NCBI GenBank assembly: GCA_021018815.1
Contig: JAITYX010000011.1
Location: 1,564,501 to 1,628,500 of the forward strand
DNA: 64,000 bases
Origin: Talinum fruticosum
Taxonomy: Eukaryota; Streptophyta; Magnoliopsida; Caryophyllales; Talinaceae
Direction of reading: 5' to 3'
Under the pieces are notes generated by a model. It worked only from the letters and a program-made list of their open reading frames with translations, searched no databases and was not told the origin of the DNA. This document shows positions 24,636 to 35,401 of the stretch, one piece after another (position 1 is the first letter of the stretch; each line of letters opens with the position of its first letter). A program made the translations under genes and the position numbers.

Positions 24636-24640
24636 CATGA
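24336..24640. repeat. AT-rich segment with (TA)n microsatellite
   Basis: A run of about 27 TA units lies at 24577-24631. Nothing else is seen here. It is noncoding sequence of the Ulp1-associated element, which has a further long TA run at 26832-26870. Confidence 0.85.
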
Positions 24641-25560
24641 CATTGTTATTTATTATACACCATTAGTGATACTATTGTACACAAATAATTAGATGAGTAT
24701 ACACTATGCTTACATTGATGTGATATTAGTGTACTCTTTGTTTTCTCTCTTACAGCTTATTCTACCTTGATAGAGTTGTGTTTTCATCAAGAGATGTTGA
24801 AAGAACGTTTTAAATATGCTTGCTTGGACATCACATAAAATCACGGAAAAAGTATGAGAAGAGGCTAAATCAATTGGATTTGGGAGAGGATACGTAGATT
24901 CTCTTGTTGAATTTATGACTAAACAAGACAAAGGTCAAACATATAAAATCAAAGTGATTCAGGTACATGTTTTATGCACTAATGATAATACCTTAGTAAA
25001 TATTTATAATACTATCATATTACAAGCATTACTTGTTTTTTTTTTTTTTTGGGGTACTAACTTGTAGCAAGATATTGAGGAAATAGCATCTATATGAAAG
25101 GAATTAGCAATTGCATTCATGAAGTTGAATAAGTTGATGGATTCTTTGTCAAAGAAGTATCGAAATAATGAAGTACTTATAAGTATTCAAGATTTAGTAG
25201 TAAACATGTTTGCTGCATATTTTGATAATGTCTCTACTCGATATTGCGGATGATAATGATACAGCTTGAAGAAGAGATCCCATCATTTAGTCAAGATGAT
25301 GATTTTCACAAGAATCGTTTAGTCTTGGAAGTTATTGATGCTTTAATAAGAGCTTACATTAGGGAAAGCATAAAAGAAAAGAGTGATATGCCTAGTTTTT
25401 CGTTATTTTCTAATAGTGAAGGCCCTGTTGCAAATGATGGTGACAATGCTTGTGATGAAAATATGAGTAATTGTGATAAAGTTCATGAGATTGGGGACAA
25501 ACAAGTTGATGAAGTAACAAGCGTGACTGGAATAGAGGTTGGATAAGATCAATATGCTCC
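24641..25560 (+). pseudogene. Ulp1-associated element, middle exons
   Basis: A plus-strand frame at 25080-25250 reads LAIAFMKLNKLMDSLSKKY and then MFAAYFDNVS. After a frame change, 25244-25546 reads EEIPSFSQDDDF, VIDALIRAYIRESIKE and an acidic tail. Such alpha-helical and acid-rich linker segments precede the protease in plant Ulp1-type transposon proteins, but I recognise no domain here. The call rests on position before the protease part and on the same strand. Confidence 0.5.
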
Positions 25561-25919
25561 ATCTAAAGAACCTATCATATAACAATGTGCTCCCTCTCGA
25601 ATAACTTATCGCAAAACAATATGCTCAAAAGGAGAAAGATAGTATTGTCCAAACATCTAATATAAGAAAGGGAAAGCAAGTAAAATTCAAAATCAGACAT
25701 AATCCTCCAAGACAAGCTAGACAAATGACAACACCATTTTGTTCTCCTTATTATGACAGAGCTTACCAAAATATCGACAAATATAAAAAAGGAGGAGAAG
25801 ATTATTTCTTATTATTTTGTGAATCTTTTCAGCATTGTTGAATAAGAGGTAAAAACATGTCATTTTAGAACCCATTCTTATTCTATAATATTTTATTTTA
25901 GAACGTTATGTGTGACTAA

Positions 25920-26827
25920 TTTTTTGGTTTTATATTATTTGATACTAGTGAGTCAATGTTTTGTACTTTCGGATTTGAGTATAACGAGATGACCTAAGAT
26001 CACTATATCCTGGAGTTTTTGTTGACATTAACGTCATCAATATCCGGAGTATGATACTAAATGAAATAGAGAAAAGAAGGGATCGCACTACTCCAAGTTG
26101 ACTTTTTTTTTCCATGTATGCTTGTGTAAGTAACACAATAGCATAGCTGATATTTCAAGTATATAGAAATCAAATGTTTATGTTAATATCTTTTTAAAAT
26201 AAATCATTTTCTCTCTTTTATAAACTCTTTTTTTATGAGATGGTCTATGAAAAGAAAACATATGCATAGAGATATGAAGATTTTGAGCAATGCATTTCAC
26301 AACAATTGGCTCGATCCTATTGGATGAACCCGAAAAACATTGACTTGGTAATTTTTTATTTTTAATAATTATTAAATTTCTTAAATTGTTGTACACAAAT
26401 TAATATACATTTTTACATTTAATTGAGATACCCTCAAAATACACTATTTACACTAATCAGTAAATAATTTTACACTAATTAATATATAATTATACGCTAA
26501 TAACTATTCTAATTTACACTAACATTTTAGTATATTGTATTTAGTTTTATACTTGAAACATATTTTTTTCATATTAAGATAAATTCATTTAGCCAATACT
26601 TGGAGTCTATTGCACATATAAAGTATAAATCTATCAAACAAGTAGTTTCTACACCCTTAGAGATAAAGTGGAGGACTAAACGCAATATGGTTGATTGTGG
26701 GACTTATCGCATGAGGCATATGGAGACCTATTTTGGAGATTCTCATAAATGTGACCCTAGATTTGATGGCAATGATGTATGTTGTGATTTCTCTTTGTTA
26801 GCTTCCCCAGAAAGAATCCTTTTCTAA
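25920..26827 (+). pseudogene. Ulp1-like C48 cysteine protease remnant
   Basis: The plus strand shows VFVDINVINIRSMILNEIE with RTTPS and FFSMYAC near 26010-26125. After an intron-like AT-rich stretch it shows SIAHIKYKSIKQVV and MVDCGTYRMRHMETYFGDS at 26600-26760. The DCG at 26692-26700 with MRHME after it is the pattern around the catalytic Cys of Ulp1/SENP peptidases, which process SUMO in host cells. In transposons the role is unknown. His and Asp partners are not clear and frames are broken. Confidence 0.65.
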
Positions 26828-26830
26828 TAT

Positions 26831-26831
<1 letters not shown>

Positions 26832-26870
<39 letters not shown>
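26832..26870. repeat. (TA)n tract at left flank of the Mutator-like element
   Basis: About 19 TA units directly precede the element end at 26872. A matching TA tract follows the right end at 31069-31144, so the element sits inside a TA microsatellite. Confidence 0.9.
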
Positions 26871-26871
<1 letters not shown>

Positions 26872-26873
<2 letters not shown>

Positions 26874-27073
26874 AAGGGTTCAAGTAAGCACCCCTCTTTA
26901 GGTACACTCCACCCTTTAGGTAAGCACTTTCAATTCTAACCGTTCAATCTCATCTAACGGCTTAAATTAAAAGGAATTTTTATAATTAAAAAAATAAAAA
27001 ATAAAAAAATTAGGGAAGGGGTCAACTGCTTTTCTCGACATTTCCCAGTTTCACAATCCAAAACCTCTCTCTC
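26872..27073 (+). repeat. Left terminal inverted repeat of the Mutator-like element
   Basis: Pairs with 30875-31068. It contains an A-rich run and ends near CAATCCAAAAC. Transposase binds such ends. Small indels in the A-run are the main differences between the two arms. Confidence 0.85.
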
Positions 27074-27221
27074 GACACTCGCCGGAATTTGCCAGCCCAG
27101 CCACCGGCGGACGCTTGCCGGCAACCTGGCGTCGTCGAGACTCCCTCGACCGCACGCCAGCTGCCAGCCTATCTCCGGCATTCGCCCTCCTCGCTTCTTC
27201 TTATCTCTCTCACCGAAGTAT

Positions 27222-27328
27222 GGATCCGGGCATGGATTTGACGCCGGAAAATTACGAGATAGACAATGAAAATTTGCAGCTATCGCCAACAAATTCTCTT
27301 TCAAATTCGTCACCGTCGAAACTGCAAG
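27222..27328 (+). pseudogene. First exon of the FAR1-type transposase
   Basis: ATG at 27222 follows a CT-rich leader just inside the inverted repeat. The frame begins MDPGMDLTPENYEID and is Ser/Asn-rich. It is followed by a good donor, CTGCAA|GTAAGCC, near 27328, then an intron to an acceptor TTTCTTAG near 27471. A short acidic first exon is usual for FAR1-like genes. No start other than this ATG fits the context. Confidence 0.6.
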
Positions 27329-27471
27329 TAAGCCTTTTGGTTTTATTTGTAAAATTATGTATAATGGTGTCTGAAATAATTGTTACGAGTTTTGTTTTGA
27401 TGTTATTTTGCAGTTGAAATAATGTTAAAAATAAATTTATCTAATGTTTTTTAATAATCTACTTTCTTAGG

Positions 27472-29350
27472 TGATAACGGGAAGCACCTATTGAAGAAGA
27501 TGAAACGCTTGAAAAATGTAGAAGTCCTACGCATCTTATCAAAGAGTGGATACCCAATTGTGATGAGGAGTTGAAACCGAAACAAGGATTAGAGTTTGCC
27601 AATTTGGAAGAATGTGAGAAATTCTATAAAACTTATGCTCATTGTGTTGGTTTTAGCGTTTGTAAATGGACATCTAAGAAAAATAAAGAAGGTTTCCAAA
27701 ATTATAAGTACATTGTTTGCTCTAAACAAGGGTTTAGAAGAGCTTGTACCAAAGCGAAAGGTAGGAAAGTGAGTTGACTAGGGAGGGTTGTAATACAATG
27801 GTTGGTTTCAAGAGAAATGTGATGGAAGATATGTCTTTTTCAAATTTTATGAATGTCATACGCATTTACTTGCAACTCCAAGGAAGCACCATATGTTAAA
27901 TTCTAATAGGAGTGTTACTAGTGTGCATCGGACTTTGTTCAAATCACTTACTCATGCTAATATTGGTCCTTCTAAAGCTCACCGAATCATTAAGGAGCAA
28001 GTTCGTGGCTTTGAAAATGTTGGTTGTAGTAAACAAGATTTGAAGAATTTTCAAAGAGACTTGAAAGCATTTGTCAAAGATTCTGATGCACAAATGTTTA
28101 TCGAGACTTTTAAGAGGAAGCAAGAGGTTCATCCTTCATTTTATTTTGCATATGAGTTGGATGTTGATGGTACTCTTAAACATGTGTTTTGGGCGGATGG
28201 TATTGCAAGATTAAATTATTCAGTATATGGTGATGTTGTGTCTTTTGATACAACATATGACACAAACAGATACAAAATGATCTTTGCTCCATTCACTGGG
28301 TTAGATAATCATAGGTTATGTGTTGCATTTCGAGCTGCATTCTTGGGGGATAAAAAAGCGGAATCATTCATGTGGTTGTTTGATAAGTTTTTAGATGCAA
28401 TGGGGGTCACATGCCTGTTTTCCTTATTACTGATCAAGATCCCGCCATGAAAGTAGCAATAGAAGCAAAATTTCCATCAACTACTCATAGGTTACTGCAT
28501 TTGGCATATCATGAGGAAATTATCGGAAAAGGTCGGAAGCTCTTTGAATTGTAACAACGATTTTCTTGCTCGATTTAAATAGTGTGTGTACAACTCCGAG
28601 ACTCCAATAGAATTTGAAAAAGATGGGAAATTGTTATCCAAGATTTTGGATTGCATAATAATGTATGGTTATCTCATTTGTTTCATATTCGAGAACGGTG
28701 GATACCTGCCTATTTCGAGGATTTATTTTTGGGAGAAGTGTTAAGAACAACATCTAGATTTGAAAGTGAGAATTGATTCTTCAGCCATTTTACTAATCCA
28801 CATTTGAGTTTGGTTGAGTTTTGGTTACGATTTGAGAGTGCACTGGAATTGCAAAGGCATGGACAATTGCGGGTTGATAATAAAACTTCTACTTCAGTCC
28901 CTCTGCTGAAGACCACCAAAGATTTAGAGAAGCATGCAAGTGAAGTCTTTACTTATGTTAATTTTTACAAGTTTCAAGATGAATTCTGGAATGCCTGTAT
29001 GGATTGTGAGGTTGAGAACAAAGAAGTAATTGACGAGGGACTAGTAATTACTGTGGTAGACAATAGCCGCAATAGGGTTATGAAAAGGAAAGTTATATAT
29101 AACCCTTCCATCCATATGGGTCATTGCTCATGTAAGATGTTTGAATGTGAAGGTATTCCATGTTGTCACATTTTGTGTATTTTGAAAGGAAAGTCTTTGC
29201 GTGAATTGCCCTCATATTATATTTTGAACCGATGGACTAAAATGGCTACAAGCAAACCAATTTTTCATGTGGATGGTACACTTCTAGAAAGGCGAGGATA
29301 TTTGGGGGTCCTTGGCAGCTGATGCGAGGATATTTGGGGGTTCTTGGCAG
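27472..29350 (+). pseudogene. FAR1/FHY3-type Mutator-like transposase, main exon, broken
   Basis: Read 5' to 3': the FAR1 DNA-binding region (LEFANLEECEKFYKTYAHCV and SKKNKEGFQNYKYIVCSKQG, 27571-27777), the MULE catalytic region in the frame 27893-28450 with VVSFDTTYDTNRYKM (first Asp) and, after a frameshift, ITDQDPAM (second Asp, near 28430), then the C-terminal part 28804-29322 with a SWIM zinc finger, C-S-C-K and later C-C-H (29125-29172). The normally conserved C-x2-H after the second Asp is changed. At least four frame breaks are seen. FAR1/FHY3 host regulators derive from such transposases, but the intact inverted repeats show this one is the transposon itself. Confidence 0.85.
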
Positions 29351-29351
29351 C
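29293..29351. repeat. 30-bp tandem duplication at the transposase 3' end
   Basis: GCGAGGATATTTGGGGGT...TTGGCAGCTG is repeated with one substitution at about 29293-29321 and 29323-29351. A second local repeat, ATGTCTTTGGCCT, follows at 29357 and 29458. This disrupts the end of the coding region. Confidence 0.75.
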
Positions 29352-29359
29352 TGCAATGT

Positions 29360-30870
29360 CTTTGGCCTTTGGCCTGTGGAAGGTGACTTTGGTCCTTATC
29401 TTCTTAGTTTTCTTGTTCAAGGTTGATGAACCTGATTTCACAGCCTTGGTAGCTTCAATGTCTTTGGCCTGTGGAAGGTGTCTATGATAAGAGAAAGCCA
29501 ACACACATAAACAATAGCTTGGAACATACAAAATCCAACCATGGGCTGATGATCGAGGACCACTTCATGCTCGCAACATAGGGCTCTGAAGCTGCAATCG
29601 GTAGATATAAAGACCAATTTCCTAGCTAATTATCTACACAACTTATGTACGGACGAGAGATTAACTAGAAAGTTTGCACAAATAGAACGTATTAGGCAAG
29701 GCTAAATATGATCGTTGTTAAACCGAACCAATGTGTGCAATCTTATACTACTTCCCATTATGAATAATAATAAATAAGGAAACTCTAAAAGTTGAACTAA
29801 AGAAAGTAGATGAAGATGAGCGAGTAATATAATCACTACCACCACAATCTATTATCCAATCAACATTATCCTACGCATGTTTGAACTCACTGTTCGAATT
29901 AGAAAAGATTTAAAAGTATATTTTTTTCTTTACCACAAAGCCACCAAATGTGGCACATCCTTTCCGAGTTGGCCCGATACAACAATACAAGCACATCACA
30001 ACCACAAACTTGGCCTGATACAACAATAATTTTAACGAGATAAGAGTCATTCAAGTTACGGTTGAATCATGCTTTCGAGTTTGGTTGTTTATGGTGTAGG
30101 GAGAAGAAATGAGATGCACAAGATGGAAGAGAGAGCCAAATGTGGCACATTGGCGGGACAATTGAACAACTGGTGAGAAAGAGGTTAAAAATAGCAAAAT
30201 ATGGCAAACAAAGGTTAAATCTTGCAACACAACCATAGCTCACTGCCCTTTGAATCAATCGAATACAACTACTCGATATCATTAGGAACCAAATTGAAAT
30301 AACTTCTCACATTTCATAGAGCTTTGGGCTTAATTCTAAATATGCAATCTCTAAAAATCTTATCAAGAGAACAACAATAAGAAAAGGTGAAGGTTCAAGA
30401 TTTTTAGAATTCGATTATACTTGAGCAATATCACCGGAGGCATAATCGCGGAATAGCACAACGCAATTAAGCTACAAAGAGAAAAGTGAACCGTGTTTCA
30501 GGTTGTAGCAATGAAATCGCCTAATTTCAATTTTGAAAACCCTAAAAGGGAGAGCTTTTACCGTGGAGTGGCTGGCAGATATAGACTCTTTGACCGTTAG
30601 AAGGTGGCTGAGAAATCGGCAACATTGATGCGGCCAACCCGGAAAGACAGGCCACGGGCACCGCCAAGCAACAAGAGAGAGCAAGAGAAAGAGGAGGTCC
30701 GACCGAGAGAGAGGGAAGCGAGGTGAGCGTGGTGGGCGAGGAGCAACGGCTGGGCGCCCGGCGGTTGGAGGCGGGAGTCCGACAACGACAGAGTTGGCGG
30801 CGGGTGGCTATCGGTGATCTGGCTGGCCAAACTCCGGCGAGTGGCTAACCGAGAGGGAGAGAGAGAGGAG
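29360..30870. other. 3' part of the Mutator-like element, no gene
   Basis: Noncoding sequence between the transposase and the right inverted repeat. It becomes GA-rich on the plus strand from about 30640. A plausible mirror of the CT-rich left leader exists but lies outside the clear inverted repeat. Confidence 0.45.
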
Positions 30871-30874
30871 AGGG

Positions 30875-31066
30875 AGAGGGGTTTTGGATTGTGAAACTAG
30901 GAAATGTCGAGAACAGCAGTGACCCCTTCCCCTAATTTTTTTTCTTTTTTTAATTATAAAAATCCCTTTTAATTTAAACCGTTAGATGAGATTGAACGGT
31001 TAGGATTGAAAGTGCTTACCTAAAGGGTGGAGTGTACCTAAAGAGGGGTGCTTACTTGAACCTTTT

Positions 31067-31068
<2 letters not shown>
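30875..31068 (-). repeat. Right terminal inverted repeat of the Mutator-like element
   Basis: Reverse complement of 26872-27073 with scattered differences. It ends ACTTGAACCTTTTCC before the TA tract. Confidence 0.85.

Positions 31069-31144
<76 letters not shown>
31069..31144. repeat. (TA)n tract at right flank of the Mutator-like element
   Basis: About 37 TA units. Together with the left tract this marks the insertion site within a long TA microsatellite. It may hide the target duplication. Confidence 0.9.
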
Positions 31145-31149
<5 letters not shown>

Positions 31150-31164
31150 CTTTGCTTTTCAGGA

Positions 31165-31283
31165 TGCAAAGTTGGTACGTTTACAAGGACACTACTGCTT
31201 CAATGTAATAAATTTTGAGAATACAGGTAGGCATACACCGAAGAAAATGGCAAAGGATTTCCACAAGGAAGAACTAGAAAAAT
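31165..31283 (+). pseudogene. Probable last exon of the Ulp1-associated element
   Basis: After an acceptor-like TTTTGCTTTTCAG the frame reads DAKLVRLQGHYCFNVINFEN followed by a basic and acidic stretch (TPKKMAKDFHKEELEK) and a stop at 31281. It continues the strand and direction of the protease remnant at 26600-26827, on the other side of the inserted element. I infer an intron that contained the TA tract. Similarity to a known C-terminus could not be confirmed. Confidence 0.4.
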
Positions 31284-31439
31284 AGAAAAAGAAAATGCCA
31301 TTTTAGAACTTTTTGGACAGAAAATTATGTCAATATTACCCTAGTTTTTGGGCAAAGGATTATCATGGTTGGTAATATATTAGTGATCATACTCTTTTAA
31401 CAATTACTATTTTGGAATATAATTGACTTGAAATTTCAA

Positions 31440-31710
31440 AGGGAATTATTATGGAAGTCAATTTGCATATGTATATCAATTCTTAACAGTTGTACACCAA
31501 TTAATATGCTTTTGTTCATTAATTGAGATAAAATCATAGCTCCGACTTGAATTGACCTAACCAAACCGAGATACCTTCAAAGTCAGTATGCATTTGTAAA
31601 TCAATTCTAAAACTTTTGTACACCAATTAATATCTGTTTGTACACTGATTCAGATACACTCAATTAGATTAACTCAAGCCTAAATCAAGCTTTGACTAAG
31701 ACGACCAAAG
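31440..31710. repeat. Two tandem copies of a roughly 126-bp AT-rich unit
   Basis: The unit starting near AGTCAATTTGCATATGTA (31458) recurs from 31583 as AGTCAGTATGCATTTGTA. Both contain TTGTACACCAATTAATAT. Related words occur at 26391 and 31800, all in noncoding parts of the Ulp1-associated element. Confidence 0.7.
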
Positions 31711-32432
31711 GCCTCGACAAGCCAACTAAATGTCATTACAACACTATTTAATATGATGCTTATAATTTTTCAATAGTAAAATGACAATCTCAATACACAC
31801 ATTTAAAAATACACTATTTTCTTCCCAATATGCACTAATCAGTATACTACTATACACCAATAATATGATTTCATTAAAAAATATTTGAAGATGTATATAA
31901 TTAAACAACTCATTCTGATAAAATAAATATATTCTAATAAAATCAATTAAGAAAATAAATCTCTGCATCTCATTACTTCTTCCTTCAGTTGCATCATTTT
32001 CAAGACCTAATGCACCTAAAATCAAAAAATAACATTTAGTATTGATAAAAAAAATTAAAAAAACACATATTAATCTAGCATAAAACTGAAAATTAATTGT
32101 GACCTAAGTCGACTTAATAGTATGCTTTTTCTTTCATTTTGCAATGCTCTGTCACTCTAAAAAAATGGGTAAACGAATATCAGAATAATTGCTATAGTAT
32201 TAGGGTACAATAAAACATATCAATGCATATTATCTAACACTAGTTTTGTGGATACCATTACTTTTTCCTTGAATATCTAATAACATGCTAAACGTTCGAA
32301 TTTCGTGGAAATTTCCTAAGGATAGATTGCTCAATGTTGTTAATGTAGGATACATAGTCATTGAACATTAAGAATTAATAGAAGAAGATAAGGAGAACAC
32401 ATTGATATATAATGGTTAGTTATGACAACACT
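31711..32432. other. AT-rich stretch, no gene
   Basis: I see nothing but further TACACTA/TACACCA words up to about 31870. The boundary between the Ulp1-associated element and the second FAR1-type element must lie here, but I cannot place it. Confidence 0.4.
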
Positions 32433-34460
32433 TTACTCGAGACTCGTGATACAAAAATTTTCTCGGATTTTTGCATCCTTGAATACATACCTCTTACTTG
32501 ATTTACTTTCATTATACTCTTCTTTCTCAAAAAAATTTTCTCCTTTATTCCTTCTTGTAGGCGAATTCTTAATAGTTATTTGATAACTCTCACCATGTTC
32601 CTCATCCTCGAGACAAATACACAGATCCAATTTCTACTTAAATACCTTTTTTCACATCTCGGACAAACCGCTTACAAATGCCCTTTTTTTCTTAATTCAT
32701 TTGGCTTTGCTAAAAGGAAAGCATCAATTTTACAAAAAATTTGTGCTCTTCAAACAGATGGAGTTACCCTCGATAATCTAGTTGTACTTCAACAGACAAT
32801 CTTCTATTTCTCTTTAACGTTTAGCGTTCCTCCTCCACCTCTTGATAAAATACTATCCAGGGATACTTTGTATAAAATTCACATTGTATACTCTTAAACA
32901 ATGACATCATAAGATTCCTACCTCACAAATGTTTTTACAATCACAAGTTATGCTCTTATCAATAGGGCTAAACTTCTCACAAAAAACTCACTCTCCTCCA
33001 TAACACTTCTCAAATACAAAGTAACAATCCTCTTTACCACATGGAGTCTCAATAGAGTTGACTAACTTTTGTTGACATCCTTCTCCTTTTATATACTCTT
33101 CTTCAAAGGTTTTATAGAACTCGATAGTATAAACCTTAACAACTTATTATAACACACTTATATGAGGATTATACCACTCTAGAAACCCTTGTTTATTTGC
33201 AACATTAACATCTTTCTTATTCCTTCTCCATTCTGTCATTACTTCTTGAAAGACATCATACATATCACACAAACTTGCATTAGCATGGCCATGTTTAGAT
33301 AAACAACCATTCAAATATTCACTCTTTTGAGATAATAGAACTCCTTTAGAGAAATTTTTTTTGAATATGGTGGACACCACTTTTCTTTAATACCATATAA
33401 CCTTTTCATCCAAGCATTATCAGTATAACCATATTCTTTTACAAAAATGATATGAGAAAAATAACAAAAAGATGTCAGTGTACAATAGCATGCAAAATGG
33501 TTTACAATGAATAATAACAAAATATTTACCTTTATCGGACACTATTAACCTTTGGGAGTTTGCTACACCTTATAAGCAAAAATCAAACTTGTATGCAAAA
33601 CCTTGCTTCATCCTTAATTAATTTATGTATTTCCTTGAGTTCTCTTCAAGATGCCAAGTATATAGCCTATATCTTGATGTAGGAAATACTTGACTAATTG
33701 CATTAGCCATTGCAAAATCTTGATCCATCATGATTGTAATTAGTACGTGATCATTCATAGATCGACGTGAAAGTCTTAAACAACCAATAAAAACTTTCAA
33801 TTTTCTCATTAAGAAAAACTCCAACACCAACCAAGAGATTCCTCCCATGATGATTCATACACATAAACATCGTATAAATCATATTGTATTTATTTGTCCT
33901 ATGTGTTATATCAAACACCAACAAATATACAAATAAAAGATAATCTTCTCTCATCTGGTCATAGCTAATTAAATAACCATCACAATCAAATTCTTCAGCA
34001 TGAAAGAAGTTTTCTTCAAAAAGTTTTCTTTTACTAAAAATCTCAACTAAAGAATTTGCATCACCACATGCCATATTCTTTTTACTTCTTTTGTTGATAC
34101 GTTATATAGATCTTTTACTCGTGAATCCTAGAACTAGAGACCCACCTGCAATATTTCTCATCAATTTATATGCATGGGATAGTTTCACACCACTTTTTCT
34201 CATTTTTTGCACATGTGTAAGATTTGCTTTCTCAAATACACGTTGCGATTTCTCCAAGTGCTATTCATATTTTAAGAGAAATTTATGATTGTGCTCCACA
34301 TCATGGGTTGTAACAACCCAATCTCCACTATTATCAAGCTTAATAATCATCCTTGCTTTGTAATTGCATCTTTTATTCATTTTTGTAAATTGTCTGCATT
34401 GTTTTAGAATAGATCTCTTTACTCCTTTTGTGCAATTAAACTCTCTTCCCATTAACTCGT
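32433..34460 (-). pseudogene. Second FAR1-type transposase, minus strand, strongly decayed
   Basis: From 34452 down, the minus strand reads the FAR1 DNA-binding region (KRCNYKARMIIKLDNSGDW and THDVEHNHKFLL), then MACGDANSLVEIF and VFDITHRTNKYNMI (first catalytic Asp region, 33751-34074), IMMDQDFAMANAISQVFP with RLYTWHL (second Asp and the WH motif, near 33650-33730), then MKRLYGIKEKWCPPY (33311-33520) and a C-terminal portion to about 32433. It is a different lineage from the one at 27-29 kb by sequence. Frames are broken at each step. It probably belongs to the element whose outer end is at 37635. Confidence 0.8.
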
Positions 34461-34655
34461 ATGGGTCATTTGTCCTGAACTAGTTTTTGATATACATGTT
34501 CTATTAGACATTAGCAGACCTTTTGTAAAGTTGCAGCACTTAATTAGATTTCTTGAGTTATTATATTGTAAGTTATGATCCTTTTTGCGTTCTAAATGAG
34601 GCTATGCTCATTGTATTGCTTGAACTATATAGAATATTTTGATAATACTCTTACC

Positions 34656-34726
34656 AGCCTATTAGCTCAACGGTAGAGCTACGTGTGCTGATACACGGAG
34701 ATGTGGGTTCAAATCCCACATAGGCT
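34656..34726 (+). tRNA. tRNA-like sequence 1, probable pseudo-tRNA
   Basis: Seven-base acceptor arms AGCCTAT/ATAGGCT pair perfectly. The D arm is GCTC/GAGC. The T arm is GTGGG/CCCAC with loop TTCAAAT. The middle stem CGTGT/ACACG closes a six-base loop rather than the usual seven, so no normal anticodon can be read. A-box and B-box (GGTTCAAATCC) promoter words are intact. It could be a tRNA pseudogene or a tRNA-derived repeat. Confidence 0.55.
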
Positions 34727-35332
34727 TGCTATGTCCGAGTGTTTTAGCTAATTGGCTTTCGTTGCATTTGAATCTTGAGTGTTTTACACCTGATGAAGTA
34801 TTTGCAAACAAACTGCCGATGTTAGCCTCGTCAAGTGTAATAATGCAAAACAGTCGGTCATCCTTTCTTTTGGTGGATGTTTTACAAAATAAAGATGACA
34901 GGAAGAGCAACTAGTACCCAATAAATCTAGTGTCCGAAGGAACATCCGGCCTTGTATTCTCGCTCCTGAATATTGGATCCGACATCTAGCTCTGTCAAGT
35001 GCTGATTTTTGTAGTAGTGGTGTTGTTTAGTGTTCTTGAGCACATTTTAGAGAATGGAGGAGTTGCAAAGACAGGCGTATTTTGTTTTTCTTTCTAGCTC
35101 AACAACTACTATGATCACAATTATTCATGGAGTTATAATTCAGCAACTACTTGCTTGATTATTCATTATCCTAGATTTAAATTTGAAATTGGTTTGATTA
35201 TCTTTCCATCCTTGATAAAGGGTCGGAATTTGAATCCGCTTGCGCTACCTGGACACTTTCTTTTTGACCTATGTCACTAATACTTGATTGCACAAAGATA
35301 TAGGTTCCATTAATTGCTAACCTCTATTTTCA
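34727..35332. other. Unassigned sequence between tRNA-like copies
   Basis: No domain or repeat was recognised. The flanks of the three tRNA-like copies do not resemble each other, which argues against one simple SINE family. Confidence 0.4.
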
Positions 35333-35401
35333 AGCCTATTAGCTCAAAGGTAGAGCAACGTGTGATTGCACGGAGATGTAGGTTCGAATCCTACGTAGGC
35401 T
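35333..35401 (+). tRNA. tRNA-like sequence 2, probable pseudo-tRNA
   Basis: Acceptor AGCCTAT/GTAGGCT (one T-G pair), D arm GCTC/GAGC, T arm GTAGG/CCTAC with loop TTCGAAT, which gives a consensus B box GGTTCGAATCC. The middle stem is only four clear pairs (CGTG/CACG) with an abnormal loop. It is about 85 percent similar to copy 1 by eye. Of the three it has the best B box. Confidence 0.55.

Larger units (their letters stand above)
13600..26831 (+). mobile_element. Ulp1-associated transposable element, copy A (interrupted)
   Basis: This is the host element for several later insertions. Its 5' region and first exons lie at 13600-15130, its protease part at 24640-26827 and probably its last exon at 31165-31283. 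A second copy of its 5' region lies at 59866-59991 plus 63187-63640, which shows that it is a repeat family. In plants, Ulp1-like C48 peptidases are commonly carried by Mutator-like or CACTA-like elements. I see no terminal inverted repeat, so the superfamily is open. It is interrupted by the solo LTR at 16144, the LINE at 18097 and the Mutator-like element at 26872. Confidence 0.65.
26872..31068 (+). mobile_element. FAR1-type Mutator-like element with long terminal inverted repeats
   Basis: The left end (GGAAGGGTTCAAGTAAGCAC) and the reverse complement of the right end (GGAAAAGGTTCAAGTAAGCAC) match along about 197 bp with only scattered differences. Inside, on the plus strand, is a FAR1/MULE transposase gene. 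Long inverted ends plus a FAR1-type transposase define a Mutator-like element. The usual 9-11-bp target duplication cannot be read because both flanks are (TA)n. The transposase is broken, so mobility would need help from another copy. It lies in what is probably an intron of the Ulp1-associated element. Confidence 0.85.

Noticed and set aside
24450..24638. Frame with a Tyr-Ile repeat
   Set aside because: Direct translation of a (TA)n microsatellite.
27571..29322. FAR1 sequence considered as a host light-signalling gene (FAR1/FHY3)
   Set aside because: It is frame-broken and lies between intact inverted repeats of a Mutator-like element, so it is a transposase.
29265..29531. Minus-strand frame with repeated [16 protein letters not shown] peptides
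   Set aside because: Produced by the local duplication at the transposase 3' end, read on the wrong strand.
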